In this document: positions 35,397 to 46,283 of the stretch, in pieces
Layout of the letters: each line of letters opens with the position of its first letter
How positions within the stretch are numbered: position 1 is the first letter of the stretch
Origin: Dryomyza anilis
Lineage: Eukaryota; Arthropoda; Insecta; Diptera; Dryomyzidae
Assembly (NCBI GenBank): GCA_951804985.1
Contig: OX638135.1
Coordinates: forward strand, 5,402,093 to 5,466,092
Direction of reading: 5' to 3'
DNA length: 64,000 nucleotides
Translations under genes and position numbers: made by a program
Notes under the pieces: model-generated
Database searches by the model: none
The model's input: the letters and a program-made list of their open reading frames with translations, nothing else
What the model was told of the DNA's origin: nothing

Positions 35397-36118
35397 AACC
35401 AGTTGGGAAGGTTAGATCACATGGGAAATTTTAAAGTAGGTGTTATTATGATAGTTAGGATTATCAAAATTATAGTCGGTCTAAGCCGACTATAAATACC
35501 CTACACATATGTGTGGTTACCATTCAAAGTGATATATAGGTCACCAGGGTATACGAATCCTGAAAATAACTACAAATTTTCAATCGCTGAAGAATTTCCA
35601 TTCATTTGATACCCATATTTACAAATGGGTAGGTGTACCGAATTTCGATTTTTTTTTTGTGAACCACAAGTCTTTTCGCCGGAAAACATTATTATCATGT
35701 ATTTGAGCATGATGTCAATATATATTTGACCAAAAAAGTTTACCTAAGCACGTATACATAAAAATTGATCTTTACATGTGCATTTTATATGAGGTATTTG
35801 AACATAAGTGGTCACATCATAGGTCACAATGGACCGATCTCATTTTTTTCGCACATACAGCGTAGGTATATTAGTAATCTAAGTTATAAGTTTCATTTAT
35901 CTAGCTCTTCAATTTTAAAAGTAGTAGGGATTTCAACAGACAGACAGACAGACGGACAGACAGACGGACAGACAGACAGACGGACATCGCTAAATCGACT
36001 CAGGAGGTCATGCTGATCAAGAATATATATACTTTTCCATACCGGAGATGCTTCCTTCTGGGTGTTACAAACGGCGTACCAAACTGAATATACCCTTTCA
36101 CTCTTAGTGTAGGGTATA
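35397..36118 (-). mobile_element. DINE-1/Helentron-like element, copy C
   Basis: A full-length minus-oriented copy: aaccagttggga at the left, hairpin at 35472-35493, GACA microsatellite at 35936-35984, conserved accggagatgcttccttctg block, and the tagtgtagggtata terminus at 36118. Layout is the mirror of copy B. Confidence 0.8.
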
Positions 36119-36690
36119 ATTACTTTTTGTAATAATTACTACCAATATTGAAATTTCAGATTTTCATAAAAATTTAGTTTGTGACTTTTAGTTCTACAAC
36201 GCGTTATAACGTCGATGTATGCAGATTGCGGCATACGGCTTTTGTTCCGTTAGATGAATACCATTATTATATCGATTGTTTGTAGAACATTTGTATATAT
36301 ATTGAATATATTGTATATATGTTTACACACAATGTGTTAAGAAATTGTAATTTAATTTGCGTGTTTTCGTTAAGTTTAGCAAAATTAATGTTTTAAATTT
36401 AAACAACATTTACCGACATGGTATTAGATTTATTATGTTTTTTCTTTCGTACTATCCCCAAGTAATCATAAATTGCGATATGGGACCAATTTCAGTTAAG
36501 TTTCGGTTTTGATTTTACATTTCTCATTTTGTTAACTCATATGGACCCGAGTTGTGACTAACTGAAAGTAGATTGCTTCTAAATTTCAATTCCTTAATTT
36601 GTGATTTGATTTGTAATTTATTCGATTTTTTTTCATTGTATCCTCTTATTGATATATTTGATTATTGTATATGTTACTAGGTATGTTTTA
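36119..36690. other. AT-rich stretch without recognised gene
   Basis: No ORF or family motif; a tata-rich patch lies near 36296-36330. Confidence 0.4.
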
Positions 36691-37423
36691 TCAATGCTTC
36701 AATGGTTTAAGTAGAAGGGATTTCAACAGACAGACAGACGGACATCGCCAAATCGACTCAGGAGGTCATGCTGATCAAGAATATATATACTTTTCCATAC
36801 CGGAGATGCTTCCTTCTGGGTGTTACAAACAGCGTACCAAACTGAATATACCCTTTCACTCTTAGTGTAGGGTATAAAAAATGTCCGTCTGTCTGTCCGT
36901 CCGTCTGTCTGTCCGTCTGTCTGTCTGTTGAAATCCCTACTACTTTTAAAATTGAAGAGCTAGATAAATGAAACTTATAAATTTGATTACTAATATACCT
37001 ACGCTGTATGTGCGTAAAACTTGGCGAGATCGGTCCATTGTGAATTATGATCCGACCACTTATGTTCAAATACCTCATATAAAATGTACATAGATCAATT
37101 TTTATGTATACGTGCTTAGGTAAACTTTTTTGGTCAAATATATATTGACATCATGCTCAAATACATGATAATAATGTTTTCTGGCGAAAAGACTTGTGGT
37201 TCACAAAAAAAAATCGAAATTCGGTACACCTACCCATTTGTAAATATGGGTATCAAATCCATGAAAATTCTTCAGCGATTGAATGTTTGTAATATGACCT
37301 ATATATCACTTTGAATGGTAACCACACATATGTGTAGGGTATTTATAGTCGGCTTAGACCGACTATAATTTTGATAATCCTAACTATCATAATTACACCT
37401 ACTTTAAAATTTCCCAACTGGTT
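36691..37423. mobile_element. DINE-1/Helentron-like element, copy D, internally inverted
   Basis: 36691-36876 is a minus-oriented 5' half (short GACA microsatellite, conserved block, agggtata terminus). From 36880 a plus-oriented microsatellite and 3' half follow, with the hairpin at 37345-37366 and terminus ttcccaactggtt at 37423. Both halves meet at the microsatellite side, so the 5' half is inverted relative to the 3' half. The 3' half has also lost the atgtgatctaacc stretch near its end. Confidence 0.75.
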
Positions 37424-38279
37424 ATTTTAAATCTACACATAAATTACAGTTCAAATTAAATTTACAGTTCAAGTTCCAAATAGGTGAACCGAAACTTAAA
37501 TGAATCAAAATTTGTGGCAACTAAGCCTCGCCCCGGGGCTTTTTGACTGTCAATTGGGTGGCAAATAAGTATATTTAGAACAAACACTTTAATGGCAACT
37601 GTGTGGCTACCACTTAAGTTGCCATAAAGTGGTTACTTAGGATATGCGCTTATAATGTTTAAATTCGATTTAATATTGATACCCCGAGACAAAATTTGTC
37701 ATTTTTTTAGGAATATTTAGGGCACATTTCCGGCCAACACACAGATAAATGGAATATTTTGGGAAGTGCATAATGGCAGATGCTCAGCATATTTTGGGAT
37801 CGGGCAGAAAACAGACAGCTTGTGATACAAACTCAGCCTTTCTCTGTTTAAAATATGTCGAAAAAAGATTCTAAACTGCCTCGACCCTGCCAAAAATGTT
37901 GTCATGTGACATGTTTATATAGAACTAAAATATTTAAAACTCGAATTGTGTATTCTTTAAAATCTTTGTCAAAATACAATGGCGCATATTCGTAGATAAT
38001 TTAAAGTCACCTTTAAAATAAAAGTTATCTGCTATTTTGGGCAATTTTAACAAAGATTAAAATGTCAAAAAGTTTATTTTAAAAGTCGCAAAATTAAAAA
38101 AAAAAACGAACAATTAAAAATGCGCGTAATTTACAGAGTATTAGTAATCTGAAGATAGTAATTTTTACACAAAGGCGCAAAATTATCAAAACAAACACAA
38201 AATTAAAACAAATACAAAAGACGCAAAAACTCTGTAATATACGCTAATTTTTCAATTTTGTGTGTGTTTTTTTTTGAAA
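37424..38279. other. AT-rich stretch without recognised gene
   Basis: No coding sequence supported. From about 38050 the gcgcaaaat motif of the following tandem repeat begins to appear in degenerate form. Confidence 0.4.
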
Positions 38280-39230
38280 AGTTATCTCTTTTAAAAAGGC
38301 CCAAAAATTCTGAATATTAGGTGCTTTTTCATTTTATATTTTTTTGAAAATTTTCTCTATATTTTGCACACTTTTAGAAAGCGCAAAATTTCTGTAAATT
38401 ATGTGCCTTTTCCATTACAAATGTTTTGAAAATTCTGCGCCTTACTCTATTTTTTGCGCCCTTCCCTAGAGGCGCAACAATTTGGCGTATTTGAAATTTT
38501 ATGCTTTTTTGAAAATTTTTCGCCTTTATCTATATTTTTGCGACCTTCTGTAGAGGCGCAAATATTTTGTTAATAAGGCGCATTTGCAATTTTTTTTTTT
38601 TTTCAAATTAACCAACGCTCAGGGGATGCCCCCGATTCATGCAATGCACAGTGTTGATCGTAAGAAGGGATGATAGGTTAAATGGAAGGGGGAAAGATGG
38701 AGTAGTGTCGGTGAATGTTTGTTTTGAACTTGCCAATATCAAAAATGTCGGGAAAAATGGACGCAGGGAGATTGTTCCACAAACGTGTCGTGCGACTGAA
38801 GAACGAATTATCTCTATAATGCGTGGTTCTGTTGAGAGTCGAGTGGACTACGAAGGGATGGGCTTGATTTGATGCCCGAGTAGAACGAGAAAACACACGA
38901 CCTGGTGGAATCAGGCCATGTATTTCACTCGAACACTTACCGTTGTAATACCTATAAAACAGGCTTACACACCCAACGGACCTTCGGTGCTCAAGAGAAC
39001 CAATAGACGATGAGATATTTTCATCCCCTATCAAATATATCGCACGTTGTTGAATTCGGTCCAGGAACTCCAAGGAGGATTTTGAAGCTCCTGCCCAAAT
39101 GTGCGAATTGAATTCCATTTTAGGCCGAATTTTGCGCCTTTCTCTATATTTTCCGCTCTTTTAAAAAGGCGCACAATTCTGAATATTAGGCGCATTTTTT
39201 CATTTTGTGTTTTTTTTAACGAATTAATAC
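38280..39230. repeat. Degenerate ~90-bp tandem repeat, split by a LINE tail
   Basis: Units of roughly 90 bases recur, each with a gcgcctttctctatatttt-like part, then ctcttttaaaaaggcgca, then ttctgaatattaggcgc and a T-rich spacer. About four degenerate units lie at 38280-38600 and one better unit at 39121-39230. The LINE fragment at 38590-39120 separates them. Confidence 0.65.
38590..39120 (-). mobile_element. 5'-truncated LINE 3' end with poly-A tail
   Basis: On the minus strand an ORF (39118 to 38678, 146 codons) reads the C-terminal end of a LINE ORF2: FLDRIQQRAIYLIGD, RRSVGCVSLFYRYYNGKCSS, LIPP, then SFFSRTTRLWNNLPASIFPD and FKTNIHRHY. A short 3' untranslated region and a 14-base A tail (T run at 38590-38603) follow. 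5' truncation is normal for LINE insertions. The frame has no stop inside, so this is a comparatively recent insertion. The clade is not certain (jockey/CR1-like style). Confidence 0.8.
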
Positions 39231-39261
39231 GGAGAAACTGGGAAATAAGATTATATATATA

Positions 39262-39701
39262 TGTTCGGGTGGTGAACGGGTTGGCAATTGAGCAGATTTA
39301 AATATAACAAAAATCTGTACCTGACTGTCCGAGTGGTGGATGACTTGATATTTGCTGTGGAATCTTCCTTCTATGGATTTTCCTTCCTGTTGTTGTTAGT
39401 TTGTGTTGATTGTATTTTTGTGAATTGTTTGTTTTATTGTCGCGGAACCGAATGACGCGTTGACGGGTTTTTGTGTTTGTTTTAATGTCGCTGTGACGGG
39501 TGAGTTTATTTATGTTTAAAACTTTAAACTTTAAATGTCTCGAAGACTGGTGGGTTTTTTGCGTTCGATCGGTTTTTAGTAAATGTAACGAGTGACGATC
39601 TTGTACTTTTGAATGTCAAAACTCAATGCAGCGAGTATTGCTGCAACGAGTGGGTCTGCCGGGCGTGTTCACAAGCATTGTGTTTACGTTCGACGTAAAC
39701 A
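39262..39701 (-). repeat. 3' LTR of the deleted BEL/Pao element
   Basis: It matches 41583-42013 from tgttcgggtggtgaacggg to the acgtaaaca end, with scattered substitutions and a 16-base stretch near 39495 missing from the other copy. It is the 3' LTR because the coding strand is minus. Confidence 0.85.
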
Positions 39702-39897
39702 TTCTGCCCGCCTTGCAGAAACTGCTAAACAAAGGGTCTCTAGGTACAAATTTTTAGGTCCAGCATAAATACAATACTGTGGGTCAGCCAAGAACATACG
39801 ATACAGCAGGCATAATTCTTTTTGGCTCAAAATATGGGTCTGATTAGTTGCTTAATCGGGGGCCACAATGGGTCAGTGGCCGCGTGAATTGCTTCAA

Positions 39898-40395
39898 TTA
39901 ATTTCTGCTAAATGGGTGCAGACTCGTGTGGTGTCTCTCATGACACACGACACATGTGTTGTTGCTGGTGCATTTTTCTGTGCTGTGAGATCGGGCCAAG
40001 CAATTCACGCAGTAGTGGAAATTCTTCACTACATTATATTTCTCATACAGGTTCTTCTCCTTGAACCTGGAGCAAGTCGCTAAGCGATGGTCCTGATGGC
40101 AAAGTTCGCAAGCCATTGGACGGGTCGATGCCAAATACTGTCGGTTATGACAATAAGGGCGGGTAGAGATGGGTCGAAATCTTGTACTTTCATTAGGCCT
40201 GACGATCCGCACATTTTGGGATTCAGCACGGTTGTCATCACTGCAATTTTTGGAGGGTTGGGTCTCTGCAAGTTGTATCTTGTTGTACATTGACACAATA
40301 TTGTTGGACGTGGGTGTGCCCTCAGGAATGGGTCCTGAAACAATCCATCCAAATTTAGTCTCCTGCGCTAACAATGATTCTAACACATTGTGCAA
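39898..40395 (-). pseudogene. BEL post-protease segment joined to a second zinc-knuckle module
   Basis: The 165-codon frame begins HNVLESLLAQETKFGWIVSGP, the segment that normally follows the BEL protease, and continues into SMYNKIQL. Then comes a gag-type Cys/His region (ACELCHQDHRLATC, YCVNCLARSHSTEKC, CVVCHERHHTSLHP) that should lie upstream of the protease. Gag knuckles after protease is not the normal order, so this looks like a join of two BEL sequences. Confidence 0.7.
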
Positions 40396-40441
40396 GGCAC
40401 CACTTCGGATTATTCGGATTTATATAGATCGCAACCTATTA

Positions 40442-40753
40442 TCATATCGACCCGTGGATCTTGTAGAACTCTGTTTCGGCCAGATTAAGACTGGCCAAAT
40501 TACTGCAAAGGGTCGGGTCGATTGCATAGGTAGGCAAATCATTCGTTAGGATCTTAAATACAAGTGCATGCGTTTGAACTTTGAAGTTCGGGTCAGTTGG
40601 AGAACTCAGTGTCAACTCACAAGATTCTGATGGGTGTGCAGAAATCGTTTGGTTAAGACCACACACTTTGGCATTAACTGCACCGGTTGGAAGTCCTGTA
40701 AGCTTACTTAATTCTTCTGTCACAAATGTGGCCTCAGATCCTGGATCAATCAA
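40442..40753 (-). pseudogene. BEL/Pao aspartic protease fragment
   Basis: The frame opens MIDPGSEATFVTEELSKLTG: the usual DSGS active site reads DPGS, so Ser is replaced by Pro next to the catalytic Asp. VNAKVCGLNQTIS and PTYAIDPTLCSNLASLNLAE follow as in BEL proteases. A frameshift near 40440 leads into the next segment. It abuts gag without the second half of the nucleocapsid knuckles, another deletion. Confidence 0.75.
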
Positions 40754-41412
40754 GGCACGCGCAACGAATTGAGTCTTTCATCCACTTTCATGGCTAAGAA
40801 CCTCGGGCACTCGAGGAGAGTGTGCTGGGCTTTGCATAATCGGCAAAGGTTCTCTTCAAATTCCCATTCGGTTGGCTTTGCAAATGTGGGTATTGGATCT
40901 GTATTATCTGTGGGTCTAAATGCGCAATGGGTCTGAGAAACATTCATGTGATATGTATTCACATTTTCTCCCCAAGATTTGGGTCCAGAACTATCTCGGC
41001 TGTGATTTGAAGTCGATGGCTTCATATCATTAACAGCATCGAGTGTCCTATATCTTCGGGTCAGAAACACATTCAAAGTTTTCCATGATGGAACAACTGA
41101 TATATCCGTTAGAGATTTCTCAAAGTTCTCTAAGGTAATCTTGGGGAGATGGGTCGAGCACAAATACACCAGGATTGGATCCCAGCTCTTTGTGTCAATT
41201 TTCAAATTTTGTATGGTTATTACACAGTCATTTATAGACCTTTGTAGGTTCCTAATGGAGCTACCTGATTCTAATGTAACTGTTTGCAAATTGAAAAGGG
41301 TCTTTAATTGCGCATTAATTTGCATCCGTTTATTCTCATATTGTTCTACGAGATTAGACCATGCTAATGTTTGAGTTCGGGTCGGGTCGCAAAAAACAAC
41401 AGTATTTGCCAA
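40750..41412 (-). pseudogene. BEL/Pao gag fragment
   Basis: A 220-codon frame: LAWSNLVEQYENKRMQINAQL, GSSIRNLQRSINDC, WDPILVYLCSTHLP, LNVFLTRRYRTLDAVNDMK and finally CRLCKAQHTLLECPRF, a first zinc knuckle. It matches the plus-strand scrap at 3430-3878 nearly residue for residue in its second half. It starts part-way into gag; the true N-terminus is not in this copy. Confidence 0.8.
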
Positions 41413-41582
41413 AAAAAAAACTTCGCCAAATTAACTAAATTTAATAACTTTTTGTTTTTGTGTGGGTTGGGTAATTACAATATAATACAAAATTAGCCAA
41501 ATTTTAATTGTTTTATGGGTCGGATAAATCCGCAGCCAAAACTTTCCGCAGTCCTTTTTATTAAAGGCTCGAAGTGACAAAA

Positions 41583-42013
41583 TGTTCGGGTGGTGAACGG
41601 GTTGGCAATTGGGCGGATTTACATATAACAAAAATCTGTACCTGATTGTCCGAGTGGTGGATGACTTGATGTTTGCTGTGGAATCTTCCTTCTATGGATT
41701 TTCCTTCCTGTTATTGTTAGTTTGTGTTGATTGTTGAGTGTATTTTTGTTAATTGTATGTTATATTGTCGTGGGACCGAATGGCGCGTTGACGGGTTTTT
41801 GTGTTTGTTTTAATGTCGCTGTAATGTTTAAAACTTTAAACTTTCAATGTCTCGAAGACGGGTGGGTTTGGTGCGTTCGATCGGTTTTTAGTAAACGTAA
41901 CGAGTGACGATCTTGCACTTTTGAACGTCAAAACTCAATGCAGTGAGTATCGCTGCCACGAGTGGGTATGGCGGGCGTGTTCACAAACATTGTGTTTACG
42001 TTCTACGTAAGCA
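41583..42013 (-). repeat. 5' LTR of the deleted BEL/Pao element
   Basis: Partner of 39262-39701. It ends acgtaagca where the other copy has acgtaaaca, and merges into an (AT)n tract. On the minus strand the sequence after it is ttttgtcacttcgagcc; a primer site could not be assigned. Confidence 0.8.
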
Positions 42014-42148
<135 letters not shown>

Positions 42149-42149
42149 C

Positions 42150-43625
42150 ATAGATATAGGGGTTCAGAATGGTGTAGTGCACGCGCATGACAGTAACTGA
42201 CTTCTGTTAGTTGCAATAGCCTCTCCTACACAATTCCTAGTCTCACCTTCGCGTTGGTGAACCCCGAGCAACCAGCCAGAAGATCCGGTTTCAACCCCGG
42301 TGGGAGGTCTGGTCGGGGACAAACGAGATAGGGATATTGGCCCTCCAATATGGGGTTGTGCGTTGGGCTTGTGACCCGCCATATAAAAGAGACTTTCTAT
42401 GAGCGCCTCGACGAAGACTATGAGCGCTGCCCCCTTCACGACATCAAAATTGTGATTGGCGACTTTAATGCCAAGATGGGCCATTAGGGTATCTTTGGTT
42501 CAACGGTTGGACAATTCAGCCTACACGCAACACCTCCGACAATGGAATGAGGCTGATCGAATTCGCCGCAGCACGAAACATGGTAATTAGTGGTACTAGA
42601 TTCAAGCATCTCAATATTCACAAGGCCACGTGGCGGTCACCCTATCAGAACACGCGCAACCAAATTGATCATGGTGGGATTGACGAAAGGCACGCTTCTA
42701 GTGTGATGGATGTACGATAGATCCGAAATGCCAACATCGACTGGGATCACTTCCTTGTAGCAGCCAAGGTTCGCACACGCTTATGCGCTGCGAAAAACGT
42801 CCGGAAACCCACGCAAAGAAAGCTAGACGTCAGTAAGCTGCACAGACAACAGACCGAACAAGCCTATGCCGCTCGTCTCTAACACCTGCTTGCCCAAGGC
42901 ACTCCCCCTCTCGATGATATATGCGCGCAGTGGACACACGTCTCCGTCGTCAACAGACTGATTGGATCTTATCAGTGCGGCTTCAGACCTGGCAAGTCCA
43001 CCATTGAACCGATTTTCACATTGCGCCAAATCCTGGAAAAGACCAAAGAGAGGCAGATCGACACCTACCACCTCTTCGTCGACTACAAAGTTGTCTTCGA
43101 CAGTCCGATAAGAAGTCGCCTATACGCCACCATGTCTTAGTTCGGTATACCTGCGAAGCTTATAAGGCTTTGCAGGATGACCCTGAGCGACACACATTGC
43201 TCAGTGAGAATTGGTAACAACCACACCGATACGTTTAATACCGAACGAGGTTTCAGACAAGGCGATTCCCTATCGTGTGACTTCTTCTACCTAATAATGG
43301 AGAAGATTTTAACAGCTGTGTCAACAAACAAACAGTCCCGGCGTCTAGGACAACACGTCGCTATTGACAACCACAACTTCGAAGTTGTGAAGGACTTCGT
43401 ATACCTAGGAACCAGCATCAACAAGCAAAATAATGTTAGACTAGAGATTAGCCGAAGAATAACTCTTGCCAACAGGTGTTACTTTGGGCTCAGTAGGCAA
43501 TTGAGGAGCAGAGCCCTCTCTCGACGGACAAAAATTACGCTCTATAAGTCGCTCATCATGCCAGTCCTCCTCTATGGCGCTGAGACATGGACGCTTGCCA
43601 ACACCAGCCAAAAAGGTGTTCAATT
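42150..43625 (+). pseudogene. RTE-type LINE remnant
   Basis: Readable pieces on the plus strand in RTE order: an endonuclease part (IKIVIGDFNAKMG near 42440, then ATWRSPYQNTRNQIDH), a jump to the RT fingers (SYQCGFRPGKSTI, then FTLRQILEKTKERQIDTYHLFVDYK near 43080, motif A with Asp), RGFRQGDSLSCDFFYLIMEK (43242), and after loss of the YADD motif, DFVYLGTSINKQNNVRLEI and MPVLLYGAETWT. Stops occur at about 42485 and 42718, among others. It ends at about 43610 where another (AT)n tract starts. No active protein. Confidence 0.8.
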
Positions 43626-43744
43626 CACGGTGTTCCATATATATATATATATATATATATATATTTCTGGAGAGCGGGGTAGGGATGCAGGAGAGCTTGT
43701 TGGCTCAGCAATGTCAGGAAAAATAGGAAAAAAATAAAGAGATA

Positions 43745-43983
43745 TGACATTAACAGTTTAATGTTTCTTTATTAGACAATATTTTCTGCGATGCTTACCG
43801 CTTGGTAGTCGTACAAAAAAGAGAACGTATATATTATAATTTCCTCGCTGGCAAACTTAATATAGATAAAAATGAAACGGAAAGATAAATATAGATAAAG
43901 AGCTAGCGCCGTCTAGCCGTCAAAATTCATACAATCGACGTGAAAGGTGCAACACATACTTTAAACGCAGTTTGGCATAAACA
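43745..43983 (-). repeat. Candidate BEL 3' LTR (unit 1)
   Basis: On the minus strand a purine tract (GCAAAGCGGGGGGCAA, 43984-43999) is followed by TGTTTATGCC at 43983, and the stretch runs through a TATCTATATTAAG region and AATAAAGAAAC to ATGTCA near 43745. The tract-then-TG arrangement and the late AATAAA fit a short 3' LTR. No matching 5' LTR was found in the unit, so this stays tentative. Confidence 0.45.
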
Positions 43984-44229
43984 TTGCCCCCCGCTTTGCG
44001 GTACGACTGTAATAAAATATGGCTTAAAGTATGTGTATTAATAAATTTAGATATTTAAGTAGTAATTATTATATTATATTCAAGTAAATATTCATAGGAA
44101 AATGATAATCTTATACATTAGAGAAACGTTTGATTTATATATGTGTATTATTTCATTGCTCATTTCGTTAGCCACTCATTTCATATTTAATTTAAAGTAT
44201 AATTAAGTTCAGTGGGTAAGTTTTAATTT

Positions 44230-44840
44230 TTTTTTTAAACAGCACAAGAACCAGCAAGTATCCATCCGAATACTGGTTTTGTGCAACGGGGAGACCGCCG
44301 TTGCTCGGCATCATTCCAAATCGCATTAGTTTTGGATACAAATCAGCTCCTAGGACAATGAAAACGGGGCTGACTTGTAAAATGTAGGATCGGCTAAGAG
44401 AACATTTAGAAATTTGTCTTTTATGAGTACATCAATAGATTTCGTTGGAGTCCGCATGGTAATGCGATTATCTACGCGTGCGTTAGCTTCGATGTTGACG
44501 CTGATATCGTATGGTGCTCGGATTTTGACGCAACATGTTGTCGGTGCCCATCATGGTGGTTGGAATTTTTAATTGCGTTACCAGTTGCTTATCAATGCGA
44601 GTCACGGTTGTACACGGATCTATAAGAGTGCTAGCATGATGAAGCTTTACCTTTATCTCTAGCTGGATAACAGCTGTTGCAAAATCGGAGTGCATGACGG
44701 CGGTTACATAATGGGCATCGGAACGACCTTTTAAATGGAGTATTATGGTGTTTATTTTTGGAAACTTTGTTATTTTTAGGTCTAATGTTGGACTCGTTAG
44801 CCATGTTAATGCTGTAATAATAATAATGGAATGCCATGAT
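44230..44840 (-). pseudogene. Extra BEL zinc-knuckle and protease module after integrase (unit 1)
   Basis: Downstream of integrase on the minus strand comes FRCPLCNRRHALRFC (zinc knuckle, 44837-44631), then in another frame KVKLHHASTLIDPCTTVTRIDK (protease-like, with DPC in place of DSG) and further on a LGADLYPKLMRFGM reading. These are gag/protease parts of a BEL-type element, out of normal order, so a second element was joined here. It has frameshifts and stops. Confidence 0.65.
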
Positions 44841-44861
44841 GTCGGTAGAAAAAATAATAAT

Positions 44862-46156
44862 TTAGTTAGTGGGAAGAAGTACTAGTTTCACCACTGGGCG
44901 TGTTATAACGCCTCGCTCTGTTAAAACGTCTGCTACTCGAACACGTTTGTCGTGCCCAAAAAAAATCTTACTAATTCGACCTAGTCGCCATTCATTAGGA
45001 GGTAGGTTTTCATCCTTTATGCCGACCATGTTATTTACCTCTAAATTGACCTCAGGCCGTTTCCATTTATTACGTTTATGGAGCTTCTTGAGGTATTCGT
45101 GTTTCCATCGAAAGCAAAAATTTTGATGAAGAGCTTTAAGCCTCTGCCATCGGTTTATTATTGATAACGTTGGCTCATTAATTCCGGGCTCTAACGGAGC
45201 TAAAATAGGAGCTCCAATCAAAAAATGACCCGTGGTAAGTGGGGACATTTCGGTGGGATCAGCAGATATTGGAGATATGGTACGAGCGTTTAGATAAGCT
45301 TCTGTTTTGGATAACAATGTCGAAAATTCTTCAGACGTATATTTCCATGGGCCGGAAATTTTTTTAAAGTGCGTTTTAAAGCTTTTAACGCCTGCCTCCC
45401 ACAAACCACCCATGTGAGGAGCACCAGGTGGTAAGAAATGCCATGTTAGATTTTAATGGTGAAAATATGACGCTAATGCCGAGCGAGAAGCATGTTTGAA
45501 ATCAGTCATCAGAACTTTTGAAGCGCCTACAAAATTTTTGCCGTTGTCGGAATACACGTGGAGGGGGCAACCACGTCTAGATACGAACCTATTAAACGAT
45601 GCTAAAAAAGAAGGAGTTGATAAATTGGCCTCAAGGTGTATGCCTTCGTGGAAAAACAGACAAATATACACACGTAGCCTTTGGTGATCAGACACACCCT
45701 ACCAGTATAATTTTTGATATCGAATGGACCGGCGAAGTCCATACCTGCAAATGGTCGTGAAATAATTGTTCTTTCAGGTGGCAAAACGCCCATTAATTGC
45801 TCTACAGCCTTTTGCTTACACACTACACATATTTTACAATTATGTATTACGGACTTTATTAGGTTCTTAACCTTTGGTATCCAGAATTGGAGACGGATAA
45901 GTTGATGAACCAGTTGGTTACCTCCATGGAGAGAAATGAGATGTGTGAATCTAACCAAAAGTTGAGTGAAATGAGAGTTATAGGGCAAGATTATTGGGTG
46001 ACGTTTATCATAAGCCATAGCCCGTGATGACGCAAGACGACCGCACACCCGAAGGAAGACAGAATCGTCGACAAATGAATTTAAATTTAGGAGACTGCTA
46101 GCGGTTGTTATTGGTTGTTTCATAGACAGGTTGCGATACTCATTTGGATAATTCAC
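44862..46156 (-). pseudogene. BEL/Pao integrase (unit 1)
   Basis: Three overlapping frames read one integrase. The N-terminal zinc region has H-x-LHGG and CKICVVCK, then MGVLPPERT. Core residues are Asp in GMDFAGPF, Asp in YSDNGKNFVG and Glu in GGLWEAGVK. The C-terminal part has LPPNEWRLGRISKIFFGHD and VADVLTERG. A frameshift lies near 45660 and an in-frame TAA at 45453. The end at 44862 is the natural pol end. Confidence 0.85.
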
Positions 46157-46283
46157 CTTCTGACAAAGTATATTAGACGAGTTTTAACCTGGTTTATTTC
46201 AGCAATGGTGATAATGTTAGAAGCGTGAGAAAATGCATCACGATGTTTATAATGCGTATGGTGGAAAAAACTATAAACATACG

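Larger units (their letters stand above)
39262..42013 (-). mobile_element. Internally deleted BEL/Pao LTR element
   Basis: Two LTRs of about 440 and 431 bp (39262-39701, 41583-42013) bound only 1.88 kb of internal sequence. The LTRs run tgttcggg...cgtaaaca in plus reading; ATATA follows on both outer sides, but this is in AT-repeat DNA so the target duplication is uncertain. The interior, on the minus strand, holds gag, an aspartic protease and a second gag-type knuckle module; RT, RNase H and integrase are absent. It could move only with proteins from a helper. Confidence 0.85.

Noticed and set aside
35936..35984. CRISPR-like or functional tandem array of GACAGACG units
   Set aside because: It is the element's simple microsatellite. 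There are no spacers, and the host is eukaryotic.
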